A stretch of 54,931 nt of DNA from assembly GCA_023389275.1 (NCBI GenBank), contig JAEWEN010000048.1, positions 1 to 54,931 of the forward strand, given 5' to 3'. Below are positions 32,955-42,410 of this stretch, in pieces. Position 1 is the first letter of the stretch, and each line of letters begins with the position of its first letter. Below the pieces are notes generated by a model. It was not told the origin of the DNA. It saw only the letters and a program-made list of their open reading frames with translations, and made no database searches. A program made the translations under genes and the position numbers. The stretch comes from Bacillota bacterium (GTDB lineage: Bacteria > Bacillota > Clostridia > Clostridiales > Caloramatoraceae).

Positions 32955-34985
32955 TTGGTTAGTGAAATCAAAAAAAGAGATGGAAGATTAGCTAATTTTA
33001 GTAAGGAGAAAATAGCAAGAGCAATATTTTTAGCGGCTCAAGAAGTTGGAGGATCTGATTTTTCAACTGCAGAGATTTTAGCTGATAAAGTAGTATCAAA
33101 TCTTTTAAGTATTTTCCCAGATGGAAAAGTACCAGGGGTTGAAGATGTACAAGATGTTGTTGAAAAAGTTCTTATTGAAGAGGGACATGCTAAAACAGCT
33201 AAAGCTTACATACTTTACAGAAATAAAAGAACAAGATACAGAGAAGCTAAAACAGAGCTTATGGATGTTGTTAGAGAAATACTAGTTGAAACTAGTAGAG
33301 AAAATGCAAATATAGGAAATTCCCCTTCTGCTAAAATGCTTCAAATAGCATCTGCAGCAAGTAAACAGTATTATTTAAATAATATAATACCATCAGAAAT
33401 GTCAAAGGCACATGTAAATTGTGATGTTCATATACACGATTTAGACTTTTATGGAAAAACAATAAACTGTTTACAAATAAACTTAGGAAAACTTTTAGAG
33501 TCAGGTTTTAATACAGGATATGGGTATATAAGACCACCTAAAAGAATAGCATCAGCTACTGCTCAAGCTGCTATTATACTTCAAAGTAATCAAAATGATA
33601 TGTTTGGTGGACAAAGTTTCCCTCATTTTGATAAATCAATGGCAGACGTAATTAGAAAGCTAAGTGTTAAGCCAGAGTATAATGAAGTATATCAAGCTAT
33701 GGAAGCTTTAGTTTATAATTTAAATAGTATGCATTCAAGAGCAGGAGCGCAGGTTCCTTTTAGTAGTATTAACCTTGGAACTGATACTACTGAAGAAGGA
33801 AGAATGGTTATAAAAGCTATGCTTGAGGCTTTTGATAAAGGACTTGGAAAAGGTGAAAGCCCAATTTTCCCAAATCTTGTATTTAGAGTTAAAGAAGGAG
33901 TAAACTTTAATGAAGGAGATCCTAACTATGACTTATTTAAACTAGCTATAAAAGTTTCAGCTCATAGAATGAATCCAACATTTAGTTTTATGGATACAAG
34001 TTTTAACAAAAAATATGGTGATGAAGTTTCATATATGGGATGTAGAACAAGAACTATATCTAATGTAAATGGACCAGAAATATCAGCGGGAAGAGGAAAT
34101 ATAGCTCCTATAACTATAAATCTTCCAAGACTTGCTTTAAAAGCTGGTAAAAATAATATAGAAGGATTTTACAATGAATTAAACGCTATATTAAATCTTT
34201 GTAAAGAGCAGCTTTTACATAGATTTGCAGTTGCTTGTGAATTAAAAGTAAAAGACTTACCATTTTTAATGGGACAAAAGCTTTATTTAGGTTCAGAAAA
34301 TCTTAATAAAGAAGATTCAATAAAAGATGCAATAAAAAATGGTACATTAGGAATTGGATTTATAGGTCTTGCTGAAACACTTACTGCTTTAATTGGTTCA
34401 CACCATGGAGAAACAAAAGAAGCAATGGATTTAGGATATGAAATAATATCACATATTAGAGATTTTTGTGAAAAGTCTACACAGGAGTGTGGCTTAAACT
34501 TTGCTTGTTATGCAACTCCGGCAGAAGGTACAGCAGGAAGATTTACTCCAAAAGACAGAGAAAAATTTGGTTTAATAAAAGGTGTTACAGATAAGGAATT
34601 CTATACAAATTCATATCATGTTCCAGTTGATAGGGAAATAAGTTTATTTGATAAAATGGAAATAGAAGGTAAGTTCCATGGACTATGTAATGGTGGACAT
34701 ATATCTTATGTAGAACTTGATTCAACTATTAATCAAAATCTTGAAGCATTTGAAAAAATATTAAGATGGATGAATAAATGTGATGTTGGATATGCAGGAA
34801 TAAACTTCCCTATAGATGAGTGTACTGTTTGTGGACATAGTGGAATAATAGAAGAAGATGTTTGTCCAGAGTGTGGAAGTCCTAATATTAGAAGAATTAG
34901 AAGAATAACAGGATATTTATCAACAGTAGATAGATTTAATGATGCTAAAAAATCAGAGCTTGATATGAGAGTTAAACATAATTAA
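32955..34985 (+). CDS. nrdD: Anaerobic (class III) ribonucleoside-triphosphate reductase
   Basis: Glycyl-radical enzyme that makes dNTPs under anaerobiosis, activated by NrdG. An N-terminal ATP-cone (residues about 1-95, VSEIKKRDGRLANFSKEKI) gives allosteric control. The barrel follows. A C-terminal zinc site is formed by C623, C626, C637 and C640. The glycyl radical site is Gly653 in RRITGYLS. It has 676 residues. The Thr before the radical Gly differs from the more usual Cys/Ser/Ala. The start is TTG 32955 after AGGGGTG. A terminator separates it from nrdG. Confidence 0.96.
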   Translation: MVSEIKKRDGRLANFSKEKIARAIFLAAQEVGGSDFSTAEILADKVVSNLLSIFPDGKVPGVEDVQDVVEKVLIEEGHAKTAKAYILYRNKRTRYREAKTELMDVVREILVETSRENANIGNSPSAKMLQIASAASKQYYLNNIIPSEMSKAHVNCDVHIHDLDFYGKTINCLQINLGKLLESGFNTGYGYIRPPKRIASATAQAAIILQSNQNDMFGGQSFPHFDKSMADVIRKLSVKPEYNEVYQAMEALVYNLNSMHSRAGAQVPFSSINLGTDTTEEGRMVIKAMLEAFDKGLGKGESPIFPNLVFRVKEGVNFNEGDPNYDLFKLAIKVSAHRMNPTFSFMDTSFNKKYGDEVSYMGCRTRTISNVNGPEISAGRGNIAPITINLPRLALKAGKNNIEGFYNELNAILNLCKEQLLHRFAVACELKVKDLPFLMGQKLYLGSENLNKEDSIKDAIKNGTLGIGFIGLAETLTALIGSHHGETKEAMDLGYEIISHIRDFCEKSTQECGLNFACYATPAEGTAGRFTPKDREKFGLIKGVTDKEFYTNSYHVPVDREISLFDKMEIEGKFHGLCNGGHISYVELDSTINQNLEAFEKILRWMNKCDVGYAGINFPIDECTVCGHSGIIEEDVCPECGSPNIRRIRRITGYLSTVDRFNDAKKSELDMRVKHN

Positions 34986-35016
34986 TAAAAAGCCTATATG
35001 AATTTCATATAGGCTT
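34986..35016 (+). terminator. Intrinsic terminator after nrdD
   Basis: AAAAAGCCTATATGAA and TTCATATAGGCTTTTT form a long stem with almost no loop, followed by T residues. Confidence 0.9.
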
Positions 35017-35087
35017 TTTAGAATTTAACTTATGTTAAATAGAGGTTAAATAATAAATAAATTGTTAACTAAGAAATTTAATAAATA

Positions 35088-35096
35088 TGATATAAT
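35088..35096 (+). promoter_or_regulatory. Possible extended -10 promoter for nrdG
   Basis: TGATATAAT (TG plus TATAAT at 35091-35096) is a good extended -10 without a well-spaced -35. A start seven bases later would give a very short leader overlapping the Shine-Dalgarno, so it is uncertain. Confidence 0.35.
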
Positions 35097-35115
35097 TAGG
35101 CAAGGTGATGAATTA

Positions 35116-35607
35116 ATGAAGGTAAAAATTGCAGGAATAACTAAAGAAAGTGTTGTTGACGGTCCAGGTATAAGATATGTAATATTCTCTCAAGGATGTA
35201 AACATAATTGCAAGGGATGTCACAACCCAAGTACACATAGCTTTAATAATGGTGAAGAAATAAATGTAGACGAAATAATAAATAATATATTAAATAGTAA
35301 GCATATTGATGGAGTAACATTTAGTGGAGGAGACCCTTTTTATCAACCTAAGGAGTTTGCATATATTGCCAAGGCTATTCACAAAAATAATATAAATATT
35401 TTATCTTACACAGGATTTACATATGAAAAAATAGTAAACGATAAAAATATGAAAGACCTTTTAGAAAATATAGATGTATTAGTTGATGGACCATTTGTTG
35501 AAAAAGAAAAAAATCTTAAACTGTCATTTAGAGGGTCTAACAATCAAAGAATAATTGACGTTAAGGAAAGTTTAAAAAATAGTAAAGTTATAACATTAAA
35601 TATCTAA
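35116..35607 (+). CDS. nrdG: Anaerobic ribonucleotide reductase activating protein
   Basis: Radical SAM enzyme that installs the glycyl radical on NrdD. The [4Fe-4S] motif CxxxCxxC is C28, C32 and C35 (GCKHNCKGCHNP). TFSGGDPFYQP is the SAM-binding GGE-like motif. It has 163 residues. ATG 35116 after AAGGTGATG is chosen; an in-frame TTG at 35062 lies 54 bases upstream without a ribosome site. It sits after the nrdD terminator and leads the nrdG-pgeF-phoP-phoR-pstB run. No NrdR box is seen in front of it. Confidence 0.95.
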   Translation: MKVKIAGITKESVVDGPGIRYVIFSQGCKHNCKGCHNPSTHSFNNGEEINVDEIINNILNSKHIDGVTFSGGDPFYQPKEFAYIAKAIHKNNINILSYTGFTYEKIVNDKNMKDLLENIDVLVDGPFVEKEKNLKLSFRGSNNQRIIDVKESLKNSKVITLNI

Positions 35608-35617
35608 GGAGGACTTT

Positions 35618-36391
35618 ATGATAAGTAAATTTACATTAAAAACTAATGGAGATTTAAAGTTTTTTCAAAGTGAGCTTTTAAATTCAGAAAAAGAAGTAAA
35701 ACACTTTTTTAGTACTAAAAAAGGTGGAGTTAGTACAGGAGAATTTGAAAGCTTTAACCTTGGTATATTTACAAATGATTATAAAGAAAATATTAAGAAA
35801 AATTTTAATATTATATGCAAAGAATTAAATATGAATACTAAAGTAGCTTATGTAAATCAAGAGCATGGGAAAAAAGTTGTTATTGTAACAAATGAAAACT
35901 TTGATAGTGTTGTTGGACAAAAAGCAGATGCTATTGTAACAAATGAAAAAAACATACCAGTAGGAGTTTTTACAGCAGATTGTGTACCTATTCTTCTTTA
36001 CGATAGGGAAAAGAAGGTTGTAGCTGCAATTCATGCTGGCTGGAGAGGGGTTGAAGCTAAAATATTATCTGAAACTGTTAATCTAATGAAAACTACATTT
36101 AATAGTTTAGAAGAAAATATTTTATGTTCGATTGGACCTTGCATAGGAAAGTGCTGCTTTGAGGTATCACCTGATGTTGGAGAAAAGTTTACATTTAAAG
36201 ATGAAAGAGACGGAAGTATTTATGTAGATCTTGTAAAAGAGGTTTATAATGAAGCAATTAAAATTAATATTGTTGAAGAAAACATAGATATATCTAATAT
36301 TTGTACAGTTTGTGAAAAGGATACTTTATATTCTTACAGAAGAGATAAAGGTAAAACAGGAAGGCTTGGTGCATTTATTGAGATTGTTTAG
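35618..36391 (+). CDS. pgeF: Purine nucleoside phosphorylase / multicopper-fold protein PgeF (YfiH/YlmD family)
   Basis: Single-domain protein of the YfiH/LACC1 family. Members act on purine nucleosides and have been linked to peptidoglycan-precursor editing. Metal-site residues are visible in VNQEHGKKVV, the TADCVPILLYD block, IHAGWRG and GPCIGKCCFEV. It has 257 residues. An AAGGAGG site precedes its ATG, 10 bp after nrdG. In Firmicutes its usual neighbours are yggS-sepF (ylmE-ylmF). Here those genes lie about 10 kb downstream, so the cluster looks split by insertion of phoPR-pstB, der, gpsA and spoIVA. Confidence 0.9.
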   Translation: MISKFTLKTNGDLKFFQSELLNSEKEVKHFFSTKKGGVSTGEFESFNLGIFTNDYKENIKKNFNIICKELNMNTKVAYVNQEHGKKVVIVTNENFDSVVGQKADAIVTNEKNIPVGVFTADCVPILLYDREKKVVAAIHAGWRGVEAKILSETVNLMKTTFNSLEENILCSIGPCIGKCCFEVSPDVGEKFTFKDERDGSIYVDLVKEVYNEAIKINIVEENIDISNICTVCEKDTLYSYRRDKGKTGRLGAFIEIV

Positions 36392-36403
36392 GGGGAATTT
36401 GTA

Positions 36404-37096
36404 GTGGCAAATGAAAAGATATTAATAGTAGATGATGAGCTTCATATTATTGAGCTTTTAAAGTATAATCTTGAGTCAAATGGATATAAGGTTATTTTTG
36501 CCCAAACGGGAAAAGAGGCTATTAAAGTTGCCTCTGAAAAAAGACCTGATCTTATACTTTTAGATGTAATGCTTCCAGAAATGGATGGATTTGATGTTTG
36601 TAAACACATAAATAAAGCTAAAGAAACTGAGGGAATTCCTATAATAATGCTTACTGCTAAAGGTGAAGAGTTAGATAAAATACTAGGACTTGAACTTGGA
36701 GCAGATGATTATATAACAAAGCCTTTTTCTGTTAGAGAGCTTATAGCTAGAATAAAAGCTGTTTTGAGAAGAAACTTTAAGGAAGAGAATACATCTCAAG
36801 TAATAAGCTTTGGAGATCTAGTTGTTAACATGGATAAACATGAAGTAACCAAAAATGGAGAAAAAATAGATCTTACTTTAAAAGAATTTGAACTATTAAA
36901 ACTTTTAGTAGTTAATAAAGGCAAAGTTTTAACTAGGGATTTTCTTTTAGATAAGGTTTGGGGATATGAATATTACGGAGAAACTAGAACTGTAGATGTT
37001 CATATAAGACACTTAAGACAAAAAATTGAGGACGATGATAAAAGCCCTAAATATATAGAAACAGTAAGAGGAATAGGTTATAAGTTTGCAGATTAG
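36404..37096 (+). CDS. phoP: OmpR-family response regulator, PhoP/PhoB-like
   Basis: Receiver domain (residues about 1-120) with acidic pocket D10/D11, phospho-acceptor Asp54 in LILLDVMLPE and the conserved Lys in KPFSVRELIAR. A winged-helix DNA-binding domain (about 135-228) ends in the RTVDVHIRHLRQKIEDD wing helix. It has 230 residues. The start is GTG 36404 after GGGGGAA. It is paired with the kinase 10 bp downstream and with pstB after that, which points to phosphate control. The name is inferred from subfamily and context. Confidence 0.85.
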   Translation: MANEKILIVDDELHIIELLKYNLESNGYKVIFAQTGKEAIKVASEKRPDLILLDVMLPEMDGFDVCKHINKAKETEGIPIIMLTAKGEELDKILGLELGADDYITKPFSVRELIARIKAVLRRNFKEENTSQVISFGDLVVNMDKHEVTKNGEKIDLTLKEFELLKLLVVNKGKVLTRDFLLDKVWGYEYYGETRTVDVHIRHLRQKIEDDDKSPKYIETVRGIGYKFAD

Positions 37097-37106
37097 GAGC
37101 ATTTTT

Positions 37107-38849
37107 ATGAGGAAAAAACTTTTTGGATTTTTTATGGTTATAATAGTTTTAACAGTTAGTATAACAGGAGCAATTTCTTATAACTTTACTAAAGATATTA
37201 TATTAAAAACAAATAAAGAGTCTTTAGAGTCAGAAACTATAATAGCATCAGAATATATAAAACAAAACACCGAAAATCTCAATGAAGTGTGTAAATTTAT
37301 TAAGGAGAAAATAGGGAAAAGAGTTACCATAATTAAAGAAAATGGAGAAGTTATAGCAGACTCTGATCAAAATGTAGAAAATCTTGATAACCATAAAGAA
37401 AGAAAAGAAATACAGCAAGCATCACAATACGGTTCTGGACAATCAGTAAGATACAGTAGTACAGAAAAAAATAATATGTACTACTATGCCAAAAAAGTAA
37501 ATTTTAATGGAGAAGATTATATAATAAGACTTTCAGTAAAATTTAATTCTATAAAAGAAATTCAACAAAATTATTTTACAACAATAGTTTATGTAATTTT
37601 AGGTGGAATTATAATAGCATCTATTTTTATGTATAATTTTATAAGTGTTATTACAAAGCCTATAATAAAGCTTACAAGACTAGCTACTACTATATCCCTT
37701 GGAAACTACGATAGACGAATAGATGTTTCATCTAATGATGAAATAGGACAGCTTGGAGAAGCATTTAATCTTATGACACAAAGACTACAAGATACTATTG
37801 CAAATCTTGGTGACAAACAAAATAAGTTAATGTCAATTTTATCTAATAGTGAAGATGGAATAATTATAATAGATCAAAATAAAAGAATACTTCTTTTAAA
37901 TCCAGCTGCCCAGATTATGTTTAACTTAGATGATGATACAATCGGTAAATATTTTATAGAAGCAATTAGGAACTATGATTTAGAAAATATTATAAAAGAT
38001 GTTCCAGATGAGGAGGTTGAGGTTACAATTACTTACCCTTCAGTTAAAAATTTAAGAATAAGAGCAACAAATGCTATTAATTATGAAAATTCAGAGGAAA
38101 TACTAGGGGTTTTAGTTGTTATTCAAGATATAACTAAAGTGAAAAAACTAGAACAAATGAGAAGTGATTTTGTTGCTAATGTATCACATGAGCTTAAAAC
38201 ACCTTTAACATCTATAAAAGGATTTGCAGAAACATTAAAAATAGTTGAAGATAAAGAAACTAGAGATAAATTTTTAGACATAATAAATATTGAAGCAGAA
38301 AGGCTTTCAAGGCTTATTAATGATATTCTTACATTATCTGAGCTTGAAAATAAGGAATTAAAAGAAAGTGAAGTTCCTGAAAAAGTAAATGTTAATGACT
38401 CTGTATATGAAGTTTATAGTATTACTAAACAAGTTGCTAAAAACAAAAATATAAATGTTTCATATGAGCCTTTAGATGAAGAAATATTTATTTTAGGAGA
38501 CAGAGATAAATTTAAGCAAATGCTTATAAATATTGTAGACAATGCTATAAAGTATACAAATAATGAGGGAAATGTTTACATATCTTTACGTATAAATGGG
38601 AACAATTTAATTATAAGTGTTAAAGATACTGGTATAGGTATACCACAGGAGCATATACCTAGATTATTTGAAAGATTTTATAGAGTAGATAAAGGAAGAT
38701 CTAGAGATTCTGGTGGAACAGGACTAGGACTTGCAATAGTAAAACATATACTTGTATTGTTTCAAGGTAAAATTAAAGTTAATAGTGAAATAAATAAGGG
38801 AACAACATTTACTATAACTTTACCTCTAATTAATGAGAAGTTAACATAA
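37107..38849 (+). CDS. phoR: Membrane sensor histidine kinase, PhoR-like
   Basis: 580 residues in the usual order. TM1 is at about 7-28, an extracytoplasmic sensor at 30-155, TM2 at about 157-180 and HAMP at about 181-233. A PAS domain begins MSILSNSEDGIIIID. HisKA has phospho-acceptor His361 in FVANVSHELKTPLTS. The HATPase domain has N, G1 and G2 boxes (INIVDNAIKYTN, DTGIGIP, GGTGLGLAIV). This PhoR layout fits phosphate sensing with PhoP. ATG 37107 is preceded by TTAGGAGC. pstB follows 46 bp later without a terminator. Confidence 0.88.
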   Translation: MRKKLFGFFMVIIVLTVSITGAISYNFTKDIILKTNKESLESETIIASEYIKQNTENLNEVCKFIKEKIGKRVTIIKENGEVIADSDQNVENLDNHKERKEIQQASQYGSGQSVRYSSTEKNNMYYYAKKVNFNGEDYIIRLSVKFNSIKEIQQNYFTTIVYVILGGIIIASIFMYNFISVITKPIIKLTRLATTISLGNYDRRIDVSSNDEIGQLGEAFNLMTQRLQDTIANLGDKQNKLMSILSNSEDGIIIIDQNKRILLLNPAAQIMFNLDDDTIGKYFIEAIRNYDLENIIKDVPDEEVEVTITYPSVKNLRIRATNAINYENSEEILGVLVVIQDITKVKKLEQMRSDFVANVSHELKTPLTSIKGFAETLKIVEDKETRDKFLDIINIEAERLSRLINDILTLSELENKELKESEVPEKVNVNDSVYEVYSITKQVAKNKNINVSYEPLDEEIFILGDRDKFKQMLINIVDNAIKYTNNEGNVYISLRINGNNLIISVKDTGIGIPQEHIPRLFERFYRVDKGRSRDSGGTGLGLAIVKHILVLFQGKIKVNSEINKGTTFTITLPLINEKLT

Positions 38850-38895
38850 CTAAATTATTATAAAAAAGTACTTAAAACCTTAAGGGGGAATTATT

Positions 38896-39648
38896 TTGGA
38901 TAAAGTAATAACTGCAAAAGATTTGAATTTATACTATGGTGAAAACCATGCCCTTAAAAATATAAATATAGAAATAGAAAGAAATAAAGTTACGGCTTTA
39001 ATAGGTCCCTCAGGTTGTGGAAAGTCTACTTTCCTTAGAACTTTGAATAGAATGAATGACCTAATAGAAAATGTAAAAATAACAGGTCAAATACTATACG
39101 ATAATAAAGATATATACAATGATTTAGATGTATATGTACTTAGAAAAAAAGTTGGTATGGTATTTCAAAAGCCTAATCCATTTGTTATGTCAATATATGA
39201 TAATATAGCTTATGGACCAAGAATTCATGGAATAACTGATAAAACTGAATTAGATCATATTGTTGAAAAAAGCTTAAAAGAAGCTGCCCTATGGGATGAA
39301 GTTAAAGATAGATTAAAAGAGTCAGGACTTTCGCTGTCAGGTGGTCAGCAGCAAAGACTTTGTATTGCAAGAGTTGTTGCAACAGAGCCAGATGTTCTTT
39401 TAATGGATGAGCCAACTTCAGCACTAGACCCTATATCTACAGCTAAGGTAGAAGAGCTTATAGCAGAGATGAAGAAAAACTATACAGTAGTAATAGTTAC
39501 TCACAATATGCAACAAGCAGGTAGAATATCAGATAACACAGCATTTTTCTTACTAGGAGATTTAATAGAGTATGATAAAACAGAAAAAATCTTTAATAAT
39601 CCAAGTAATAAAAAAACAGAGGAATATATAACAGGTAGGTTTGACTAA
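38896..39648 (+). CDS. pstB: Phosphate ABC transporter ATP-binding protein PstB
   Basis: ATPase subunit of the high-affinity phosphate importer. Walker A is GPSGCGKST, the signature motif LSGGQQQR, and Walker B is VLLMDEPTSALDP. PstB-typical NRMNDLIENVKITG and VFQKPNPFVMSIYDNIAYG are present. It has 250 residues. The start is TTG 38896 after AAGGGGGAA. The other Pst parts (binding protein and two permeases) and PhoU are not beside it, so it must work with subunits encoded elsewhere. The terminator stem begins inside its 3' end. Confidence 0.95.
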   Translation: MDKVITAKDLNLYYGENHALKNINIEIERNKVTALIGPSGCGKSTFLRTLNRMNDLIENVKITGQILYDNKDIYNDLDVYVLRKKVGMVFQKPNPFVMSIYDNIAYGPRIHGITDKTELDHIVEKSLKEAALWDEVKDRLKESGLSLSGGQQQRLCIARVVATEPDVLLMDEPTSALDPISTAKVEELIAEMKKNYTVVIVTHNMQQAGRISDNTAFFLLGDLIEYDKTEKIFNNPSNKKTEEYITGRFD

Positions 39649-39663
39649 ACCTACCTGTTTTTT
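39631..39663 (+). terminator. Intrinsic terminator overlapping the end of pstB
   Basis: ACAGGTAGGTTT (39631-39642) pairs with AAACCTACCTGT (39647-39658), then TTTTT. The stop codon lies in and just after the loop. Confidence 0.9.
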
Positions 39664-39664
39664 A

Positions 39665-39673
39665 TGATATAAT
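39665..39673 (+). promoter_or_regulatory. Extended -10 promoter candidate for the DUF512 gene
   Basis: TGATATAAT (TATAAT at 39668-39673) about 100 bp before the gene, right after the pstB terminator. TTGACT at 39641 is 21 bp away, too far for a standard -35. Confidence 0.4.
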
Positions 39674-39767
39674 ATACAGTAAAGTGGTTTACCTTGATAT
39701 TTAATATGTAAAATGGTATTATAACTAAATGAATTAATCACATAAATTATAAATATGGAGTGATTTT

Positions 39768-41096
39768 ATGGCAAAAGAAATAGTTATAAATGCAGTAGAA
39801 AATGGAAGTATTGCAGAAGAAGTAGGAATAGAAGTAGGAGATATATTAGTTAGTATAAATGATACTGAAATAAAAGATATTATTGAATATAGATATATTA
39901 TATGTGAAGAAGAACTTTTAGTTGTTATAAGAAAACCAGATGGAGAAGAGTGGGAAATTGAAATAGAAAAAGACTATTACGAAGACATAGGTATAGATTT
40001 TGAAGACCCTATAATAGATCATGCTAGAAGATGTCATAATAAATGTATATTTTGTTTTATAGATCAACTTCCTAAAAACCTAAGAGAAACACTTTACTTT
40101 AAAGATGATGACTCAAGATTATCTTTTTTACAAGGAAACTTTGTAACTCTTACAAATATGAAGGAAGAAGATATAGAAAGAATTGTAAAATATAGAATAA
40201 GTCCTATAAACATTTCAGTACACACAACAAATCCTGAGCTTAGAGCTCTTATGCTTAATAATAAAAATGCAGGACTTATAATGGATAGGTTAAAATATCT
40301 TTCAGATAATGGAATAGAAATGAATTGTCAGGTAGTTCTTTGTCCAGGTATAAATGATGGAAAAGAAATAAAAAGAACAATAATAGATCTTTATAGCCTT
40401 TATCCTAATGTAAGAAATGTTGCAATAGTTCCTGTAGGAATTACAAGATACAGAGAAGGGCTTTTTGAAATGCCTACATTTAATGAAAAGTCATCTTTAG
40501 AAGCTATTGAATTAATAGAATCTATGCAAAAGGTAATGTTAAAGGAAATAAATGATCCATTTGCAAGACTTGCTGATGAATTTTATGTTATGGCAAATAA
40601 AGATCTTCCAAACTATGATACCTATGGAGACTTTGAGCAAATAGAAGATGGAATAGGAATGATAAGATATTTAGAAAATCGTTTAAATGAGGATTTAAAG
40701 GGTAAAAAATATAATGGAAATGGAAAAGTAATAGGATTTATAACAGGTGAATCTGCTTATAAATATATAAGAGAACAGGCAGATAAAATTGAAAAAACAT
40801 TTAATATAAAAATAAATGTTCATATGATTAAAAATGAATTTTTTGGTGGAAAAATAACTGTTACAGGTCTTATTGTTGGGCGTGATATTATAAATTACTT
40901 TAAAGATAAAAACATAGAAGATACAATTATTCTTCCTTCTAATATGTTAAAAGCTGATGAAGATATTTTTCTTGATGATACTAAATTAACAGATCTTGAA
41001 GAAAAATTAAATACTAAAATATTAAAATGTAAATATACAGGTGACGATTTAGTTCAGATAATAATAGATGAGGTGATAAAATGTCAAAACCAATAG
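39768..41096 (+). CDS. DUF512 protein: PDZ-like domain plus radical SAM-type cysteine cluster
   Basis: 442 residues. The N-terminus (about 5-60) is a PDZ-like domain (VENGSIAEEVGIEVGDILVS). It is followed by C89, C93 and C96 in RRCHNKCIFCFIDQ, a CxxxCxxC pattern as in radical SAM enzymes. The C-terminal half is DUF512 (AIVPVGITRYREG; VIGFITGESAYKYI). The family is widespread in clostridia and usually lies next to der, as here. The substrate is unknown to me. The gene overlaps der by 16 bases, suggesting coupled translation. Confidence 0.88.
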   Translation: MAKEIVINAVENGSIAEEVGIEVGDILVSINDTEIKDIIEYRYIICEEELLVVIRKPDGEEWEIEIEKDYYEDIGIDFEDPIIDHARRCHNKCIFCFIDQLPKNLRETLYFKDDDSRLSFLQGNFVTLTNMKEEDIERIVKYRISPINISVHTTNPELRALMLNNKNAGLIMDRLKYLSDNGIEMNCQVVLCPGINDGKEIKRTIIDLYSLYPNVRNVAIVPVGITRYREGLFEMPTFNEKSSLEAIELIESMQKVMLKEINDPFARLADEFYVMANKDLPNYDTYGDFEQIEDGIGMIRYLENRLNEDLKGKKYNGNGKVIGFITGESAYKYIREQADKIEKTFNIKINVHMIKNEFFGGKITVTGLIVGRDIINYFKDKNIEDTIILPSNMLKADEDIFLDDTKLTDLEEKLNTKILKCKYTGDDLVQIIIDEVIKCQNQ

Positions 41097-42400
41097 TAGC
41101 TATAGTTGGAAGACCCAATGTTGGAAAATCAACTCTTTTCAATAAACTAGTAGGAGACAGAATATCTATAGTTGAAGATACTCCAGGAGTAACTAGAGAT
41201 AGAATTTATGCAGAAGTTGAGTGGTTAACTCATAAATTCACTGTTATAGATACAGGTGGAATAGAGCCAGAAAGTGAAGATATTATTGTAAAACAAATGA
41301 GAAGACAAGCTGAGATTGCTATTGAAACTGCTGATGTTATAGTTTTTATAGTTGATGGTAGAGAAGGGCTTGTTGCAGCAGATTATGAAGTTGCAAATAT
41401 GCTTAGAAAAAGTAAAAAGCCAGTTGAGCTTGTTGTTAATAAAATAGATAACATAACTCTTGAAGAAAATAAATATGAGTTTTATAACTTAGGTATAGGA
41501 GAGCCTCTTGCAATATCAGCATCACAAGGTCTTGGCCTTGGGGATATGCTAGATGAAATTGTTGATAACTTTAGTTCAATATATGATTCTTTAGAAAATG
41601 AAAGTGATATTAAAGTTGCTATTATAGGTAAGCCAAACGCAGGTAAATCATCACTTTTAAATAAACTTTCAGGTGAAGAAAGAGCAATAGTTAGTGACAT
41701 ACCAGGAACAACAAGAGATGCTATAGATAGTTATGTAGAGTTTGATGGAGATAAATATTTATTTATAGATACAGCTGGTATAAGAAGGAAAAGTAAAGTT
41801 TATGAAGAAGTAGAAAGATATAGTGTTCTTAGAGCATTAACTTCAATTGAAAGAGCAGATGTTTGTGTAATAATGATAGATGCAACTGTTGGGGTTACTG
41901 AACAAGATGAAAAAATAGCGGGACTTGCACATGAAGCAGGTAGAGCTAGTGTTATTGTTGTAAACAAATGGGATGTTATTGAAAAAGATGATAAAACAAT
42001 GAAAGAGTTTACTGATAAAGTAAGATGTGATTTATCATTTATGCCATATGCACCTATAGTATTTATTTCAGCTAAAACAGGTCAAAGAATAAATAAGCTT
42101 ATAGATACTATAAAGTTTGTTGCCTCTAAGCATACTATGAGAGTTAAAACAGGGGTACTTAATGAGGTAATTAGTGAGGCAGTTATGATGAAACAACCTC
42201 CAGTTGAAAGGGGAACACCACTTAGAATATACTATGCAACACAGGTTTCTGTAAAACCACCTACATTTGTGCTGTTTGTAAATTATACTAATATAGTTCA
42301 CTTTTCATACCAAAGATATTTAGAAAATCAAATAAGACAACGTTTTGGTTTTGAAGGTACTCCTATAAGAATAATTTATAGAGAAAAAAAAGGTGAATAG
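41081..42400 (+). CDS. der: Ribosome assembly GTPase Der (EngA)
   Basis: Double-GTPase factor for 50S assembly. GTPase 1 has GRPNVGKST, DTPGVTRD and NKID. GTPase 2 has GKPNAGKSS, DIPGTTRD and NKWD. A KH-like C-terminal domain ends QIRQRFGFEGTPIRIIYREKK. It has 439 residues, full length. The ATG at 41081 lies inside the end of the DUF512 gene. gpsA follows after 10 bp. The plsY gene often found between der and gpsA is not present. Confidence 0.97.
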   Translation: MSKPIVAIVGRPNVGKSTLFNKLVGDRISIVEDTPGVTRDRIYAEVEWLTHKFTVIDTGGIEPESEDIIVKQMRRQAEIAIETADVIVFIVDGREGLVAADYEVANMLRKSKKPVELVVNKIDNITLEENKYEFYNLGIGEPLAISASQGLGLGDMLDEIVDNFSSIYDSLENESDIKVAIIGKPNAGKSSLLNKLSGEERAIVSDIPGTTRDAIDSYVEFDGDKYLFIDTAGIRRKSKVYEEVERYSVLRALTSIERADVCVIMIDATVGVTEQDEKIAGLAHEAGRASVIVVNKWDVIEKDDKTMKEFTDKVRCDLSFMPYAPIVFISAKTGQRINKLIDTIKFVASKHTMRVKTGVLNEVISEAVMMKQPPVERGTPLRIYYATQVSVKPPTFVLFVNYTNIVHFSYQRYLENQIRQRFGFEGTPIRIIYREKKGE

Positions 42401-42410
42401 GAGGAAAGAT

